Both the position numbers and the translations under genes were made by a program. A stretch of 64,000 bases of DNA, taken from NCBI GenBank assembly GCA_938075305.1, contig CALJGV010000011.1, forward strand, positions 38,685 through 102,684. The letters are read 5' to 3'. The notes under the pieces were generated by a model. That model saw nothing but the letters and a program-made list of their open reading frames with translations, was not told the DNA's origin and did no database searches. Within the stretch, counting starts at the first letter, position 1. The number at the start of each line of letters is the position of its first letter. This DNA is from an uncultured bacterium (GTDB taxonomy: Bacteria > Planctomycetota > UBA1135 > GCA-002686595). Shown here in pieces: positions 34,387-44,051 of this stretch.

Positions 34387-35637
34387 TCAGCCGGCGTCGC
34401 CAGGGAGCCCGTCGACGAACCGCAGGTAGGCGCGCTCCAGCGCCGCCGTGGACTGGGTCTGTCGGGCGCTCTCCTTGAGCTGGGAGAGCGCCAGGTGCAG
34501 GAGCTGGCGTTCCATGGCGTGGGCGAGCTCCAGCTCTCGCGCGGTGGCCTGGCCCGAGGTGATCCGGTCGAGGAGCTGCTCGCGCTCCTCGGCGAAGCCC
34601 GTCTTGAGCTCCTCGATGGCGGGCGTGAAGGCCGCGAACGTGCGCAGGCTGAGGAACTTGTGGACCTCTCCAATGAGGATCGGCGTGACCTCCTCGGCCG
34701 CGGCGGCGCGACCCGCGCGGTGCTCCTCCACCACGGGGAGGAGGGCGTCGAGGTCGTAGACGATCACGCCGTCCAGCCCCGCCACCTCTGGAGAGACGGC
34801 GCGCGGGACGGAGAGGTCGAGCACGACCAGGGGTTGATCGCGCTTGGCGAGGGCCTTGCGGTTGAGGTCGGCGGCGTTCACCAGCGGCTCGGCGCCGTCC
34901 ACGCAGACGACGGCGAGGTCCGCGGCCTCGAACTCCTCGGGCAAGCGCTCCAGCCCCGCGGACTCCACGCTGCCGCCGAGCTCCTGTGCGGCCTCCGCGG
35001 ACCGCGCGGGGGTCCGGTTCATGAGGCACAGGCTCCCGATCGAGGCGGAGGCCAGGTTCCTGGCGACGAGCATCCCCGTCTCCCCGGCGCCGACGACCAC
35101 CGCGCGCCGCTGTTCGAAGCGCCCGATGGCCCGCGCCGCCACCTCGAGGCCGACCCGGGCGACCGAGAGGCTCCCCTCACCGATGGAGGTCTCCCGCCGC
35201 ACCCGTTTGCCCACGGTGATCGCCTGCTCGTACAGGGGCGTGAGCTGCCGGCCGGTGATCCCGGCCTCGAGGCTCCGCTTGAGCTGACCCAGGATCTCCG
35301 TCTCGCCGAGCACGAGGCTGTCGAGCCCCGACGCGACGCGGAAGAGGTGCATGATCGCCTCGACGCCGCGGAAGCTGTAGATGTGGCGCTCCTCGGCGTT
35401 CCGGAAGAGCGCCCCCCGCAGGGCTGAGGCTCCCTGGGAGCCGTCCGTGGTGGAGGCGAGGATCTCCGTGCGGTTGCAGGTGGAGAGGACCACGCCCTCC
35501 TCCACCAGGCCCCCCTGGCTCAGCTGCTGGAGCAGGGCGCGCGCGTCCTCCTCGCTGACGGAGTACTGCTCCCGCACCGCCACCGGCGCGGTCCGCTGGG
35601 ACATCCCCACGAGGACCAGGTCTTCGATCGCGTGCAT
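34387..35637 (-). CDS. hemA: Glutamyl-tRNA reductase
   Basis: First enzyme of the C5 pathway, reducing glutamyl-tRNA(Glu) to glutamate-1-semialdehyde. It is 416 aa. The catalytic Cys is Cys54 in LSTCNRTEI; SGLDSLVLGETEILGQLK is the conserved substrate-binding stretch and VVVGAGETGMLVARNL the NADPH-binding loop. The C-terminal dimerisation helices are present. It follows hemX by 3 bp. hemL, which must work with it, lies in the other block. Confidence 0.97.
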   Translation of the reverse strand: MHAIEDLVLVGMSQRTAPVAVREQYSVSEEDARALLQQLSQGGLVEEGVVLSTCNRTEILASTTDGSQGASALRGALFRNAEERHIYSFRGVEAIMHLFRVASGLDSLVLGETEILGQLKRSLEAGITGRQLTPLYEQAITVGKRVRRETSIGEGSLSVARVGLEVAARAIGRFEQRRAVVVGAGETGMLVARNLASASIGSLCLMNRTPARSAEAAQELGGSVESAGLERLPEEFEAADLAVVCVDGAEPLVNAADLNRKALAKRDQPLVVLDLSVPRAVSPEVAGLDGVIVYDLDALLPVVEEHRAGRAAAAEEVTPILIGEVHKFLSLRTFAAFTPAIEELKTGFAEEREQLLDRITSGQATARELELAHAMERQLLHLALSQLKESARQTQSTAALERAYLRFVDGLPGDAG

Positions 35638-35640
35638 CGT

Positions 35641-36477
35641 TCAGTCCAGGGAGTGGAACGAGGCCTCGGGGACGAGGGCGGAGGCCACCAGGGCGCCGAG
35701 CAGGAGCGTGAGGCCGCCCACGGCGGCCCAGCTCGCCCGACTGGCGGTGATCCCAGGGATGCGCTTGGAGAAGGCGATCAGCCCGAAGTGGAAGCAGATC
35801 GCGAACATGCTCAGCACGAACGAATCCGTGTAGCCGAATCCCTCCACGCCCCGGCTATGGGCCATGCCGATCCCCACGTTGACGCCGAGGAGGAGCCCCA
35901 GGAAGCCGGTCAGCGCCGACAGCCGGGTCATCCGCGCCAGCTGACGGAGGTCCGGGAGCTGGCGGAAGAGGGCGCCGAAGGTCTGCCGACGCATCTGGCG
36001 GAAGAGGAGGAGGTAGAGGAACCCGTAGAGCCCGGAGAGCATGACCGCGGCGCTGGCGAGCACGACGGTCAGCACGTGCATCACCGTGGTGACGCTGGAG
36101 GGACCTCGCTCGGTGAGGGCGCGCAGCGGGCCGAACATGCCCGACGTGAGCTGGAGCAGGAAGGCCGCGATGAACACGATCGCCGCGACGGTCGGCTGCG
36201 GCTGCAGGAGGGTGACGAGGGAGAACAGGGCCACCATCACCAGGCAGACCGCCGAGAAGGAGAGCCAGACGTCCAGTCGCGGGAAGCCGCCCGAGGCATC
36301 GCCGAGCACGATGAATAGGCAGGCGTGCAGCGCGATGGTGGACAGCATCAACGCCCGGCGGGCCCGCTGAATGGGCGGCTCCCGGTCGCCTGCGAAGGAC
36401 ATCCCGTAGAGGACGCCAAGGAACAGGTACAGGCTCGGGAGCGCGACGGCGAGGGCCTGGATGAGCTCGTGATTCAT
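35641..36477 (-). CDS. CcsA/HemX-type cytochrome c assembly membrane protein
   Basis: A 278-aa protein with about eight hydrophobic helices. HVLTVVLASAAVMLSGLYG (about 139-157) fits the core of the cytochrome c assembly (CcmC/CcsA) family. The tryptophan-rich haem-handling motif of true CcsA is not seen, so HemX, the GluTR-regulating relative encoded next to hemA in other bacteria, is the likelier identity. Position directly upstream of hemA supports this. It overlaps the hemY stop by 4 bp (36474-36477). Confidence 0.8.
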   Translation of the reverse strand: MNHELIQALAVALPSLYLFLGVLYGMSFAGDREPPIQRARRALMLSTIALHACLFIVLGDASGGFPRLDVWLSFSAVCLVMVALFSLVTLLQPQPTVAAIVFIAAFLLQLTSGMFGPLRALTERGPSSVTTVMHVLTVVLASAAVMLSGLYGFLYLLLFRQMRRQTFGALFRQLPDLRQLARMTRLSALTGFLGLLLGVNVGIGMAHSRGVEGFGYTDSFVLSMFAICFHFGLIAFSKRIPGITASRASWAAVGGLTLLLGALVASALVPEASFHSLD

Positions 36478-38021
36478 GAGACCTCTCCCCTCGATGCTGG
36501 CTGCGTGGCCCCTTCGGTGGTCGGCTCCTGGCGCCCTCCTGTGACGTGGGAGAGGCGCCCTGCGGCGGTTTCTGCCACGTCGATCCCCACCCGGATGCGG
36601 TCATCGACCGAGACCCCGCCGACGTAGCTGCCTGCGAGGTGGAGGCCGGGGAGGTGGCGCTCACATCCCGCCACGAGTTGCTCCATGCGGCGGTCATGGC
36701 CCGGCGCGTAGCGCGGGATGACGTTGGTCCAACGCTGGACCAAGGACGCCACGACCCGCGGCGCGCCGGCGGGCGTCGGAGCCTGGGGGTGGGTGGCGCG
36801 GTAACCCGCGAGGGCGCGCTCCAGCTCGATGAGCGCCCGGTCCACCAGGCCGTCGCCCACCAGGTCAGCGACATCGCCGCCGCGGAACATGGAGGTGATG
36901 GCGGAGGTCCCGGAGGGGGCGCGCCCGTCGAAGATGCGTGAGGTGAACAGCGTGCCAAGGACTCCGGGGGTTCGCGGGTCGCGGCGTGCCTGCTCGTCGG
37001 GGGGCACGAGGAAGCCGAAGCCCGGCGGGAGGTCGACGTTCTCGAGGCCGAGGTGGACGGCGGTGACCGCGGCGTGCTCGAGGTTGAGGAGGGCGTCGAG
37101 GTCCAGCCGCTCCGGGGCGCAGAGGGCGACCAGCGGGTAGGCGACCGGCGCCGGCGTCGCGAGGACGAGGTCCCGGCAGGAGAGGGACTCGCCGCTCTCG
37201 AGGATGGTCCGCCACCCGCCCGGGCCACGGTCGATCTCCACCACCGGGGTTGCCATGGATAGCGAGCCCTCCAGGGCCCGGCGGTAGCCGTCGACGAGGG
37301 TCTCGAAGCCGCCCTGGAAGGAGATGAGGTCGGTGGCCGAGGTGCGCGGACCGGGGAGCGGCGCGGCGGCAAGCCGTCTGGCGCGGCGGGCCTGGCGCCC
37401 CCTCGCGATCATGCCGCGGACCAGCCCGCCGCTCTCGCTGCACATGGCGTGCATGCGGGGGAAGGCGCTGCGGGCCCCGAGCTCGTCCACCTCGGCGGCG
37501 TAGACCCCACGGACGAAGGCCCCGGCGAGGGTGCGCGTGGCCTCCCGTCCGATGCGCTCGGTGAGGAAGGCCTCGAAGGTCGGCTCGGGAGCGCGGGTGT
37601 CGGGTCGGAACCGGCGCAGGGGCTCGGAGAGGATCCGCAGCTTGGCGCGCGCGGAGAGCAGCGGAGTGCGCAGGAGCGCCAGGGGCGAGTCCGGGAGCGC
37701 GTGCAGCCCGCCGTCCTTGAACAGGTAGCGGCGCTTCGCCTCGGCGTTCGAGGTGATCAGCTTGTCGCTCAGCCCGAGCTTCTCTGCCGCCTCACGCACG
37801 TGGCGGGCGCCGGCGGGCACCGTGTTCGGCCCGCTCTCGAAGAGGAACCCGTTGCGGTCCCCGGTGCCCACGACGCCGCCCACGCGCCGGCCGGCCTCGA
37901 GGACGAGGACGCGCAGCCCACGTGCCTGGAGCTCGTGGGCGCAGGCGAGGCCCGTCAAGCCGGCGCCCACGACGATCACGTCGTTCATGGACCCGCTGTC
38001 GATGACGTTTCCCTCCGACAT
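36474..38021 (-). CDS. hemY: Protoporphyrinogen oxidase, HemY-type
   Basis: FAD enzyme oxidising protoporphyrinogen IX to protoporphyrin IX (coproporphyrinogen in the alternative route), oxygen-dependent type. It is 515 aa from ATG 38021; a second ATG at 37988 starts directly at MNDVIVVGAG and is an equal candidate. The dinucleotide loop VVGAGLTGLACAHEL, LEAGRRVGG and FLFESGPNTV are family hallmarks. It sits 4 bp after hemN. The pathway choice, protoporphyrin or coproporphyrin-dependent, cannot be told from this window because no hemH or hemQ is present. Confidence 0.9.
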   Translation of the reverse strand: MSEGNVIDSGSMNDVIVVGAGLTGLACAHELQARGLRVLVLEAGRRVGGVVGTGDRNGFLFESGPNTVPAGARHVREAAEKLGLSDKLITSNAEAKRRYLFKDGGLHALPDSPLALLRTPLLSARAKLRILSEPLRRFRPDTRAPEPTFEAFLTERIGREATRTLAGAFVRGVYAAEVDELGARSAFPRMHAMCSESGGLVRGMIARGRQARRARRLAAAPLPGPRTSATDLISFQGGFETLVDGYRRALEGSLSMATPVVEIDRGPGGWRTILESGESLSCRDLVLATPAPVAYPLVALCAPERLDLDALLNLEHAAVTAVHLGLENVDLPPGFGFLVPPDEQARRDPRTPGVLGTLFTSRIFDGRAPSGTSAITSMFRGGDVADLVGDGLVDRALIELERALAGYRATHPQAPTPAGAPRVVASLVQRWTNVIPRYAPGHDRRMEQLVAGCERHLPGLHLAGSYVGGVSVDDRIRVGIDVAETAAGRLSHVTGGRQEPTTEGATQPASRGEVS

Positions 38022-38025
38022 GGAC

Positions 38026-39438
38026 TCAGAGCGTCTTCGAGAACGTGGACTTCCCGCTCTCGCCCCGCGCCTTTCGCTCGCGGAGGTATCGGTCGAAGGG
38101 GACGGCGACGTTGCGCATCAGCACCTGGCCGATGGGGGTGAGCTTGATCAGGTCCGAGCTGAGTTCCACGAGGCCGTCGCTGGCGGGCGTCTCGAGCTCC
38201 TCCAGTTCGAGGGCGAAGGTCGCGTCGAAGTCGACGCCGTGCTCGGCCTCGACGCGGCGCTTGTCCACGCGCCCGTTGCACATCAGCTCCAGGATGATGT
38301 CCCGGCGCATGCGGTCCTCAGGGCTCATGGCGTGCCCCCGGTAGGTCGCGAACCCGCGCTCGGCGACGTCCCGGACGTACTCCGGCTCGTTGGCGATGTT
38401 CTGGACGTAGCAGCCGTCGACCTCACCAATGGAGGAGACCCCGAGGGAGACCATCTCCCGGCCCCTCTGGGTGGTGTAGCCCATGAAGTTGCGGTGGAGG
38501 GTGCCGTCGGCGGCCGCGACGCTGAGCTCATCCTCGGGGAGGGCGAAGTGGTCCAGCCCGAGGTAGACGTACCCCGCTCGGTCGAAGGCCTCGATGGAGT
38601 CGGCGAAGAGGTCGAGCTTCTGCTCGGCGGAGGGCATGGCGTCCGTGTCCATGGCCGCCTGGTGCTTCTTCATCCAGGGGACGTGGGCGTAGTGGAACAG
38701 CGCCACACGCTCCGGCGCGATGTCCAAGGTCGTCTCCACCGTCCGCCTGAAGCCCTCCCGGGTCTGGTGGGGGAGCCCGTAGATGAGGTCGATGTTCACC
38801 GACTCCATCCCCGACTCCCTGGCGCTTTGGATGACGTTGCGCGTCATCTCTTCAGACTGGACTCGCTTGATCGCGTTCTGGACGTCGGGCTCGAAGTCCT
38901 GGACCCCCATGGAGATCCGGTTGAAGCCGAGGCTGGCGAGGCGCTCGATCTGCGCGGTCGTGGTGACGCGCGGGTCGACCTCGATGGAGACCTCCGCGCC
39001 CTCCGCCATGCGGAAGCGGCTCATGATCGACTCGAACAGCCGCGCCAGCTGGTCGGGGTCAAGGCTGGTGGGAGTGCCGCCGCCCCAGTGGAACTGCTTG
39101 ACCTCGCGGCGCTGGATCCCGGTCCGTTCGATGAAGCGGAGCTCGTGCTCGACGGCCTCCAGGTAGCGCTCGCGGCGCTCCGCCGACCGTGAGATCTGCA
39201 CGTTGCACCCGCAGAACAGGCACAGCTCCGCGCAGTAGGGCACGTGGGTGTAGAGGGAGATCGCTTCGTCCGGTCGCGCCGTGGCCGCCGCCTCGAGGCG
39301 CTCCGCGTAGGTCGTCGGGTCGAAGGCCAGCTCGGGGTCCTTCTCCCAGTCCACCGCGGTGGGATAGGAGGTGTAGCGCGGCGCCGACGTGGCGTACCGA
39401 GCCAGGAGTTCCTTGGGGACCTCGAGCCGTCCGCTCAC
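38026..39438 (-). CDS. hemN: Oxygen-independent coproporphyrinogen III oxidase (radical SAM)
   Basis: Decarboxylates coproporphyrinogen III to protoporphyrinogen IX without oxygen. I take GTG 39438 as start (470 aa), since it overlaps the hemE stop by 4 bp and has AAGGAG upstream; the frame also opens at 39471. The Fe-S motif is Cys69-x3-Cys73-x2-Cys76-x-Cys78, the CxxxCxxCxC of authentic HemN rather than HemW. GGGTPTSLDPDQL and IYGLPHQT follow in the expected order. Confidence 0.94.
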   Translation of the reverse strand: MSGRLEVPKELLARYATSAPRYTSYPTAVDWEKDPELAFDPTTYAERLEAAATARPDEAISLYTHVPYCAELCLFCGCNVQISRSAERRERYLEAVEHELRFIERTGIQRREVKQFHWGGGTPTSLDPDQLARLFESIMSRFRMAEGAEVSIEVDPRVTTTAQIERLASLGFNRISMGVQDFEPDVQNAIKRVQSEEMTRNVIQSARESGMESVNIDLIYGLPHQTREGFRRTVETTLDIAPERVALFHYAHVPWMKKHQAAMDTDAMPSAEQKLDLFADSIEAFDRAGYVYLGLDHFALPEDELSVAAADGTLHRNFMGYTTQRGREMVSLGVSSIGEVDGCYVQNIANEPEYVRDVAERGFATYRGHAMSPEDRMRRDIILELMCNGRVDKRRVEAEHGVDFDATFALELEELETPASDGLVELSSDLIKLTPIGQVLMRNVAVPFDRYLRERKARGESGKSTFSKTL

Positions 39439-40472
39439 GCTCCTTGGCCTCCGTCGAGGACGGTGTCCCACAGGGCCTGGACGCTGTCGAGTGGAGTCTT
39501 GGGGAGGATCCCGCTGCCGAGGTTGAAGATGTAGCCGCGCTGGTCCTTGAAGCCGTCGAGCACCCGCTGGGCCTCGGCGCGCACCACGTCGGGCGGCGCG
39601 AAGAGGGTGCAGGGGTCGAGGTTGCCCTGGAGGGCGACCCGGTCTCCCACCCGCTCGATGGCCTCGCGGGGGTCGATGCGCCAGTCGATCCCGAGCACCT
39701 CCGCGCCGCTGTCGGCCATGACCTCGAGGAGGTGGTGGCAGCCGTTCACGTATAAAATCACCGGCACGCCGAACCCGCGGGCCTCGGTGACCAGGCGCTC
39801 CACGTGGGGGAGGATGCGCTCCCGGTACACCTCGGCAGAGAGGGCGCCGCCCCAGGAGTCAAAGACCTGGAGCACGTCGGCCCCGGCGTCGACCTGCATG
39901 CGCAGGTAGCCGATGGAGTTGTCGACCACCCGGGTCAGGAGCCGGTCGAAGGTCTCGGGCTCGCCGAGCATCATCCGCTTGGTGTTCTCGAAGTTGCGGG
40001 AGGACCGCCCCTCGACCATGTAGCTCGCCACCGTGAACGGCGCCCCGCAGAAGCCGATGATGGCGCGCTCGTCCCCCAGGCCCTCGCGGACGGCGCGGAT
40101 GGAGTCCCCGAGGAAGCCGGTCGCCTCCGAGGCGGTGAAGTCGACGAGGCCCTCGATGTCCGCGGCGGTGCGCACCGCCGGCTCGAGGACCGGGCCCTGG
40201 CCCTCAAGGAAGTCCACGCCCTGGCCCATGGCGGCCGGGGGGACGAGGATGTCGCAGAAGATCACCGCGGCGTCCATGCCGTAGCGGCGGATGGGCTGGA
40301 GCGTCACCTCGCTGGCTCGCGCAGGGTCGTGGACCATCCCGAGGAAGCTCGACCCGCTGCGAACCTCCCGGTACTCGGGGAGGTAGCGGCCGGCCTGGCG
40401 CATCATCCACGCCGGCGGACGATCGGTCTCCTCGCGGCGGCACGCGGCGAGGAATCGAGATCTGGAATTCAT
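39435..40472 (-). CDS. hemE: Uroporphyrinogen decarboxylase
   Basis: Converts uroporphyrinogen III to coproporphyrinogen III. It is 345 aa. The N terminus RPPAWMMRQAGRYLPEYR is the canonical substrate-binding loop, and FCGAPFTVASYMVEG lies at about 142-156. It heads the hemE-hemN-hemY-hemX-hemA unit on the minus strand, with 4-bp overlap or tight spacing throughout. The 124 bp before it, up to the kinase gene, probably holds the promoter, but no clear motif was found. Confidence 0.96.
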   Translation of the reverse strand: MNSRSRFLAACRREETDRPPAWMMRQAGRYLPEYREVRSGSSFLGMVHDPARASEVTLQPIRRYGMDAAVIFCDILVPPAAMGQGVDFLEGQGPVLEPAVRTAADIEGLVDFTASEATGFLGDSIRAVREGLGDERAIIGFCGAPFTVASYMVEGRSSRNFENTKRMMLGEPETFDRLLTRVVDNSIGYLRMQVDAGADVLQVFDSWGGALSAEVYRERILPHVERLVTEARGFGVPVILYVNGCHHLLEVMADSGAEVLGIDWRIDPREAIERVGDRVALQGNLDPCTLFAPPDVVRAEAQRVLDGFKDQRGYIFNLGSGILPKTPLDSVQALWDTVLDGGQGA

Positions 40473-40596
40473 GGGCGAGCTGGGGGCGCGTGTCCTCGGG
40501 CCGTGGAGGGAGCGCGAAGGGCGCGCCTCTCCGAGCCGGATTATAGGACGCGCGCGGCGTGCCTTGGGGCAGAGGTCGGGGTCTGGGACCAGGGCC

Positions 40597-41838
40597 TCAG
40601 GCCGAGCCTTCGGGTAAGTTCGTCACCGAGGGGCGAGCGCCCTCGAGGTCTCCCTCACGGGGGCCCCAGTCCTGTTCCGAGAGGAATGGAAGCGCAACCT
40701 CCACGGTGCAGCCCGACGGCTGATCGACCCCGCGGCCCGGGCGATTCAGGGCGCGGATCGAGCCCTTGTGTAGCGTCGCGACCCGGTGGGCGATCGCGAG
40801 GCCGAGGCCGGTCCCCCTGCCGCGGCCCTCCTCCGAGTCGGCTTGCTTGAAGGGCTCGAAGACCGTGGCGAGAAGCTCCTGCGGCATCCCGGCTCCCTCG
40901 TCGGACACGCTCACCCGCGCGCCAGCGCGGGCCGGCTCCGGCGGCCGGTCGGGCTCCGCTTCGGCCACCACCGCGGGGTCGGGCTCCAGGGAGACTCGCA
41001 CGCTGGAGCCCTCGGGGGCAAAGCGGATCGCGTTGCGGATCAGGTTCTCGACGGCGGAGGAGATCAGCTCGGGGTCGCCCCAGCTCGGCCGGTCGAAGTA
41101 GTCCGTGTCCTCGGGGAGCTCGAGGTCGACGTGGACCTCGTGGGTCGCGGCCTGGGCGCGGGTCCTGCGGACAGCCTCCAGGAGCAGGTCGTGGAACCAG
41201 AAGTCCTCGAACTTGCGCAGCCGCTCCTCGTAGTCGATGCGAGCGAGAGTGAGGAAGCTCTCCACGATCTTGCCGAGACGAGCCATCTGCTCCGCCACGT
41301 CCTCCACGAAGCCGGAGAGCTCGTCGGCGCTGCGCTCCTGAAGCTGGAGCCGCCGGGCCTCGGTCAGGAGGACCGCGATGGGGGTCTTGAGCTCGTGGCT
41401 CACGTTGGAGATGAAGCGCTCCTGGGACTGGTAGCCCGCCTCGATGCGGTCAAGGGCGCGGTTGAGCTCCAGGCGCGCCTCGTTGACCTCGAGCCCGACC
41501 TCCGGGATCTCCACCCGGGTCGCCTCGATGCGCTCGGGGGCCATGGCCCGGGCGGTCTCTGTGATCCGGCGGAGCGGTTCGAGGGCCACCCCGCCGATCA
41601 CCCACGCCGCCAGGATGCCGCCGACCAGCGCGGCGAAGGTGCCGATGCCCACGAGGCGGATCAGCCAGTCGTAGTCCGCCCGGGTCGGGTCGAACAGGCG
41701 CCCCTCGTCGAGGATGACGATCCCGCCCACGATGGTGGCGAGGACCGCGCCGAAGCTGATGCCGAACCAGATCGTCAGCTGGGCCCGCAGCGAGAGCCGC
41801 ACCGGGGCGGAGGGGAGCTCGGCCTGCTCGGTGACCAT
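40597..41838 (-). CDS. Sensor histidine kinase
   Basis: A 413-aa membrane kinase of an OmpR-type pair. Two membrane helices (about 22-44 and 62-84) frame a very short external loop, so it may sense within the membrane or envelope. A HAMP-like segment follows, then the HisKA box with His148 in SNVSHELKTP. The ATPase part has the N box ENLIRNAIRFAP, a G1-like DEGAGMP and the late GLGLAIAH. The ATG lies one base after the response regulator stop, so the two are co-translated. The signal is unknown. Confidence 0.93.
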   Translation of the reverse strand: MVTEQAELPSAPVRLSLRAQLTIWFGISFGAVLATIVGGIVILDEGRLFDPTRADYDWLIRLVGIGTFAALVGGILAAWVIGGVALEPLRRITETARAMAPERIEATRVEIPEVGLEVNEARLELNRALDRIEAGYQSQERFISNVSHELKTPIAVLLTEARRLQLQERSADELSGFVEDVAEQMARLGKIVESFLTLARIDYEERLRKFEDFWFHDLLLEAVRRTRAQAATHEVHVDLELPEDTDYFDRPSWGDPELISSAVENLIRNAIRFAPEGSSVRVSLEPDPAVVAEAEPDRPPEPARAGARVSVSDEGAGMPQELLATVFEPFKQADSEEGRGRGTGLGLAIAHRVATLHKGSIRALNRPGRGVDQPSGCTVEVALPFLSEQDWGPREGDLEGARPSVTNLPEGSA

Positions 41839-41839
41839 C

Positions 41840-42517
41840 TCAGCCCTCGGCGGAGCCGAACCGATATCCCGTCCCCACGACGGTGTGGATCAGCTTCTGC
41901 TCGAAGGGCTTGTCGAGCTTCCGCCGGAGGTTCGAGATGTACACGTCCACCACGTTGCTGGTGGGCTCGTAGCTCATGTCCCAGACGCGCTCGGTGATCG
42001 CGCCGCGGGTGAACGTCTCCCCGGGGTTCCGGACGAGGAACTCCAGGAGGGCGAACTCCTTGGTCGTGATGGCGACCTTGGTCCCGGCGCGGTGGACCGT
42101 TCGCTTCGTGAGGTCCATCTCCACGTCGCCGAACTTGAGCCGGGTCGAGTCGGCGGTCCCGCCGCGGCGCAGGAGCGCGCGGACGCGGGCCACCAGCTCG
42201 TCCACCTCGAAGGGCTTGGTGAGGTAGTCGTCGGCGCCCGAGTCGAGGCCGGCCACCTTGCGCGAGGTGCCCGAGAGGGCGGTCAGCATCATGATCGGCG
42301 CCTTGACGCCGCTGCCACGCAGCTCCTGGCAGAGCTGCATCCCGTCGCCGTCCGGCAGCATCAGGTCGAGCAGAAAGAGGTCGTAGGCCTCCTCACCGGC
42401 CTTCGCCTTGGCCTCCGCGACGGTCCCCACCGTCACCACCTCGAAGCCGCTCTCCGTGAGCGTCATCTCGACAGAGCGCGCCATCTTCGGGTTGTCTTCG
42501 ACGACGAGGATCTTCAT
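41840..42517 (-). CDS. OmpR-family response regulator
   Basis: A 225-aa regulator: receiver domain (about 1-120) with phosphoacceptor Asp51 in LLDLMLPDGDG and the conserved Lys101 in TKPFEVDELVARV, then a winged-helix DNA-binding domain (about 128-220) with REFALLEFL-like and VDVYISNLRRKLD segments. It forms a two-gene unit with the kinase. ispG lies 87 bp upstream on the same strand. Target genes are unknown. Confidence 0.95.
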   Translation of the reverse strand: MKILVVEDNPKMARSVEMTLTESGFEVVTVGTVAEAKAKAGEEAYDLFLLDLMLPDGDGMQLCQELRGSGVKAPIMMLTALSGTSRKVAGLDSGADDYLTKPFEVDELVARVRALLRRGGTADSTRLKFGDVEMDLTKRTVHRAGTKVAITTKEFALLEFLVRNPGETFTRGAITERVWDMSYEPTSNVVDVYISNLRRKLDKPFEQKLIHTVVGTGYRFGSAEG

Positions 42518-42604
42518 GGGGTGCGTGGCGGCTGCCGGGCGGCTGCGCCGTCCCGTCGAGGATAAGGGAGGAGGCGGCGCGCGCCCCTGGGTTTCGGTCT
42601 CCCG

Positions 42605-43735
42605 TCAGGACCGGTCAGCGATCAGACGGTCGAGCTCGACGCGCATCTGGTCGAGGATCTCGTCGTAGCCGAACGCCCCGACGGTCTCCTCGCCCTTCTT
42701 CAGGTTGACGGTCTTCGGGCCGCACCAGAGGCCGAGGTCCGCGTCGTCCGTCTCCCCCGGACCGTTCACGCGGCAGCCCATCACGGCGATCGTGATGTCG
42801 TGCTCCTTGGCGTCCTCGGTCATGCGCTTCACGTCCTCGGCGAGGTCGATGAACTTCTCGTTCTCAACCCGGCTGCAGGAGGGGCAGGCGATGATGTTGA
42901 GCCCGTCGAAGAAGTTGGGCGGCACCGAGCGGAAGCGGCCGTTGGAGACGTCGTCGATGATCTGGCGGCCGACCTCGATCTCCTGGCCCTTGTCGTCGAA
43001 GGGGACGGTCAGGGAGACGCGGAGGGTGTCGCCGATCCCGCGAGAGAGCAGCTGCTCGAAGGCGATCCGGGTCTTGATGATCCCCTCCGGCGGCATCCCG
43101 GCCTCGGTCACCCCCAGGTGAATGGGGACGTCAGGACGCGCCTCGGCGAAGCGGGTGTTCGCGTCGATCACCAGCCGCGGGTCGGAGTCCTTGATGGACA
43201 CGACGAAGTCCGTGAAGTCCATCCCGTCGAGCAGGGCGCAGTGCTCGACGGCGCAGGCGACGATGGCGCCCACGTCGTCCCCGGGGTATCGCTCCTTGTA
43301 TTCGGGGGCGATGGAGCCGGCGTTGACGCCGATCCGGATGGCGCAGTCGTTGCGGCGCGCCACGTCGACGATCCAGGCGACCTTCTCCTCGGTGGACTTG
43401 GTGCGCTCGTGGTGGTGGAGGTGGCCCGGGTTGTAGCGGAGCTTGGCCACGAACGGCGCCACCGCCTCCGCCATGCGGTAGTTCTCCTGCAGGTCCACCG
43501 AGAGGGGCACGTGGATGCCCGCGGCGATCTCCCGGAGGGCCTCGGCGTCCTTCGGGGAGTCGATGGCGACCCGGACCAGGTCGGCCCCGGCGGCCTGGAG
43601 GCGCTCCACCTGGCCGCGGGTGGCGGCGATGTCCTGGGTTCTGGTGGCCGCCATGCTCTGGACGGCGATGGGGGCCTCTCCGCCCACCCGGAGGGGGCCG
43701 ATGCGGACGGTGCGGGTCTTGCGCGCGGGGATCAT
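42605..43735 (-). CDS. ispG: 4-hydroxy-3-methylbut-2-en-1-yl diphosphate synthase
   Basis: Iron-sulfur enzyme of the MEP isoprenoid pathway. It is 376 aa, the shorter bacterial form. The N terminus has [19 protein letters not shown]. The C-terminal 4Fe-4S ligands are in ACPSCSR and [10 protein letters not shown], the latter an IspG signature. The 415-bp region upstream is unusually structured and is described separately. Confidence 0.96.
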   Translation of the reverse strand: MIPARKTRTVRIGPLRVGGEAPIAVQSMAATRTQDIAATRGQVERLQAAGADLVRVAIDSPKDAEALREIAAGIHVPLSVDLQENYRMAEAVAPFVAKLRYNPGHLHHHERTKSTEEKVAWIVDVARRNDCAIRIGVNAGSIAPEYKERYPGDDVGAIVACAVEHCALLDGMDFTDFVVSIKDSDPRLVIDANTRFAEARPDVPIHLGVTEAGMPPEGIIKTRIAFEQLLSRGIGDTLRVSLTVPFDDKGQEIEVGRQIIDDVSNGRFRSVPPNFFDGLNIIACPSCSRVENEKFIDLAEDVKRMTEDAKEHDITIAVMGCRVNGPGETDDADLGLWCGPKTVNLKKGEETVGAFGYDEILDQMRVELDRLIADRS

Positions 43736-43789
43736 GACGCCGGAATTCTAGGCCGGGGATCGAGGCAGGCGGGGGCCGGGAGAGCGGGG

Positions 43790-44051
43790 TCCGAAGAAAT
43801 GTTCGGAAACGTGCCCCGCTTTCCGGGGCCCGGGCGGATTCGACGGTGTCTGGAACAAAAAGCCCAGGCCCGGAGCCTTGCTCCAGTGACGCGTGATCCC
43901 CCCTCAACACGCTCCTGGCGAACGCTCCGGTGCCTACCTAACGCGGACGGATCAACCCCCTCGACCCGTTCGCCACCAGCCCGGTCGGACCGCGCCCCGA
44001 CCGGGCTGGGCCTTTATCGGTGCTCGCGGACGGCGCCTCGTCGCCGTCCGC
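43790..44051 (+). ncRNA. Highly structured intergenic segment, candidate RNA or leader
   Basis: The 415 bp between the divergent ispG and pentaheme cytochrome genes (43736-44150) has no gene I can support but several inverted repeats. TCCGAA-N6-TTCGGA is at 43790-43807 (an operator-like dyad). Stem-loops are at 43813-43829 (6 bp), 43872-43884 (5 bp), 43916-43924 with 43967-43975 (9 bp, perfect, followed by CCA), 43976-43988 with 43997-44009 (13 bp, then GCCTTTAT) and 44026-44051 (10 bp). The 13-bp hairpin followed by a T-rich tract looks like an intrinsic terminator for plus-strand transcription, yet no protein gene precedes it on that strand. A small RNA of about 150-190 nt, or an attenuated leader of the cytochrome gene, would explain this. 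No known RNA family was recognised. Confidence 0.3.
43976..44017 (+). terminator. Intrinsic terminator-like hairpin upstream of pentaheme cytochrome gene
   Basis: A perfect 13-bp stem (43976-43988 with 43997-44009), an 8-nt loop and a following T-rich tract (GCCTTTAT). No protein-coding gene ends before it on the plus strand, so it either ends a small RNA or acts as an attenuator. Confidence 0.55.

Noticed and set aside
43826..43846. GGGGC followed by GGATTCGACGG, resembling the 5' end of tmRNA.
   Set aside because: No matching T-arm, acceptor strand or tag reading frame ending in Ala-Ala was found in the next 320 bases, in either one-piece or permuted order.
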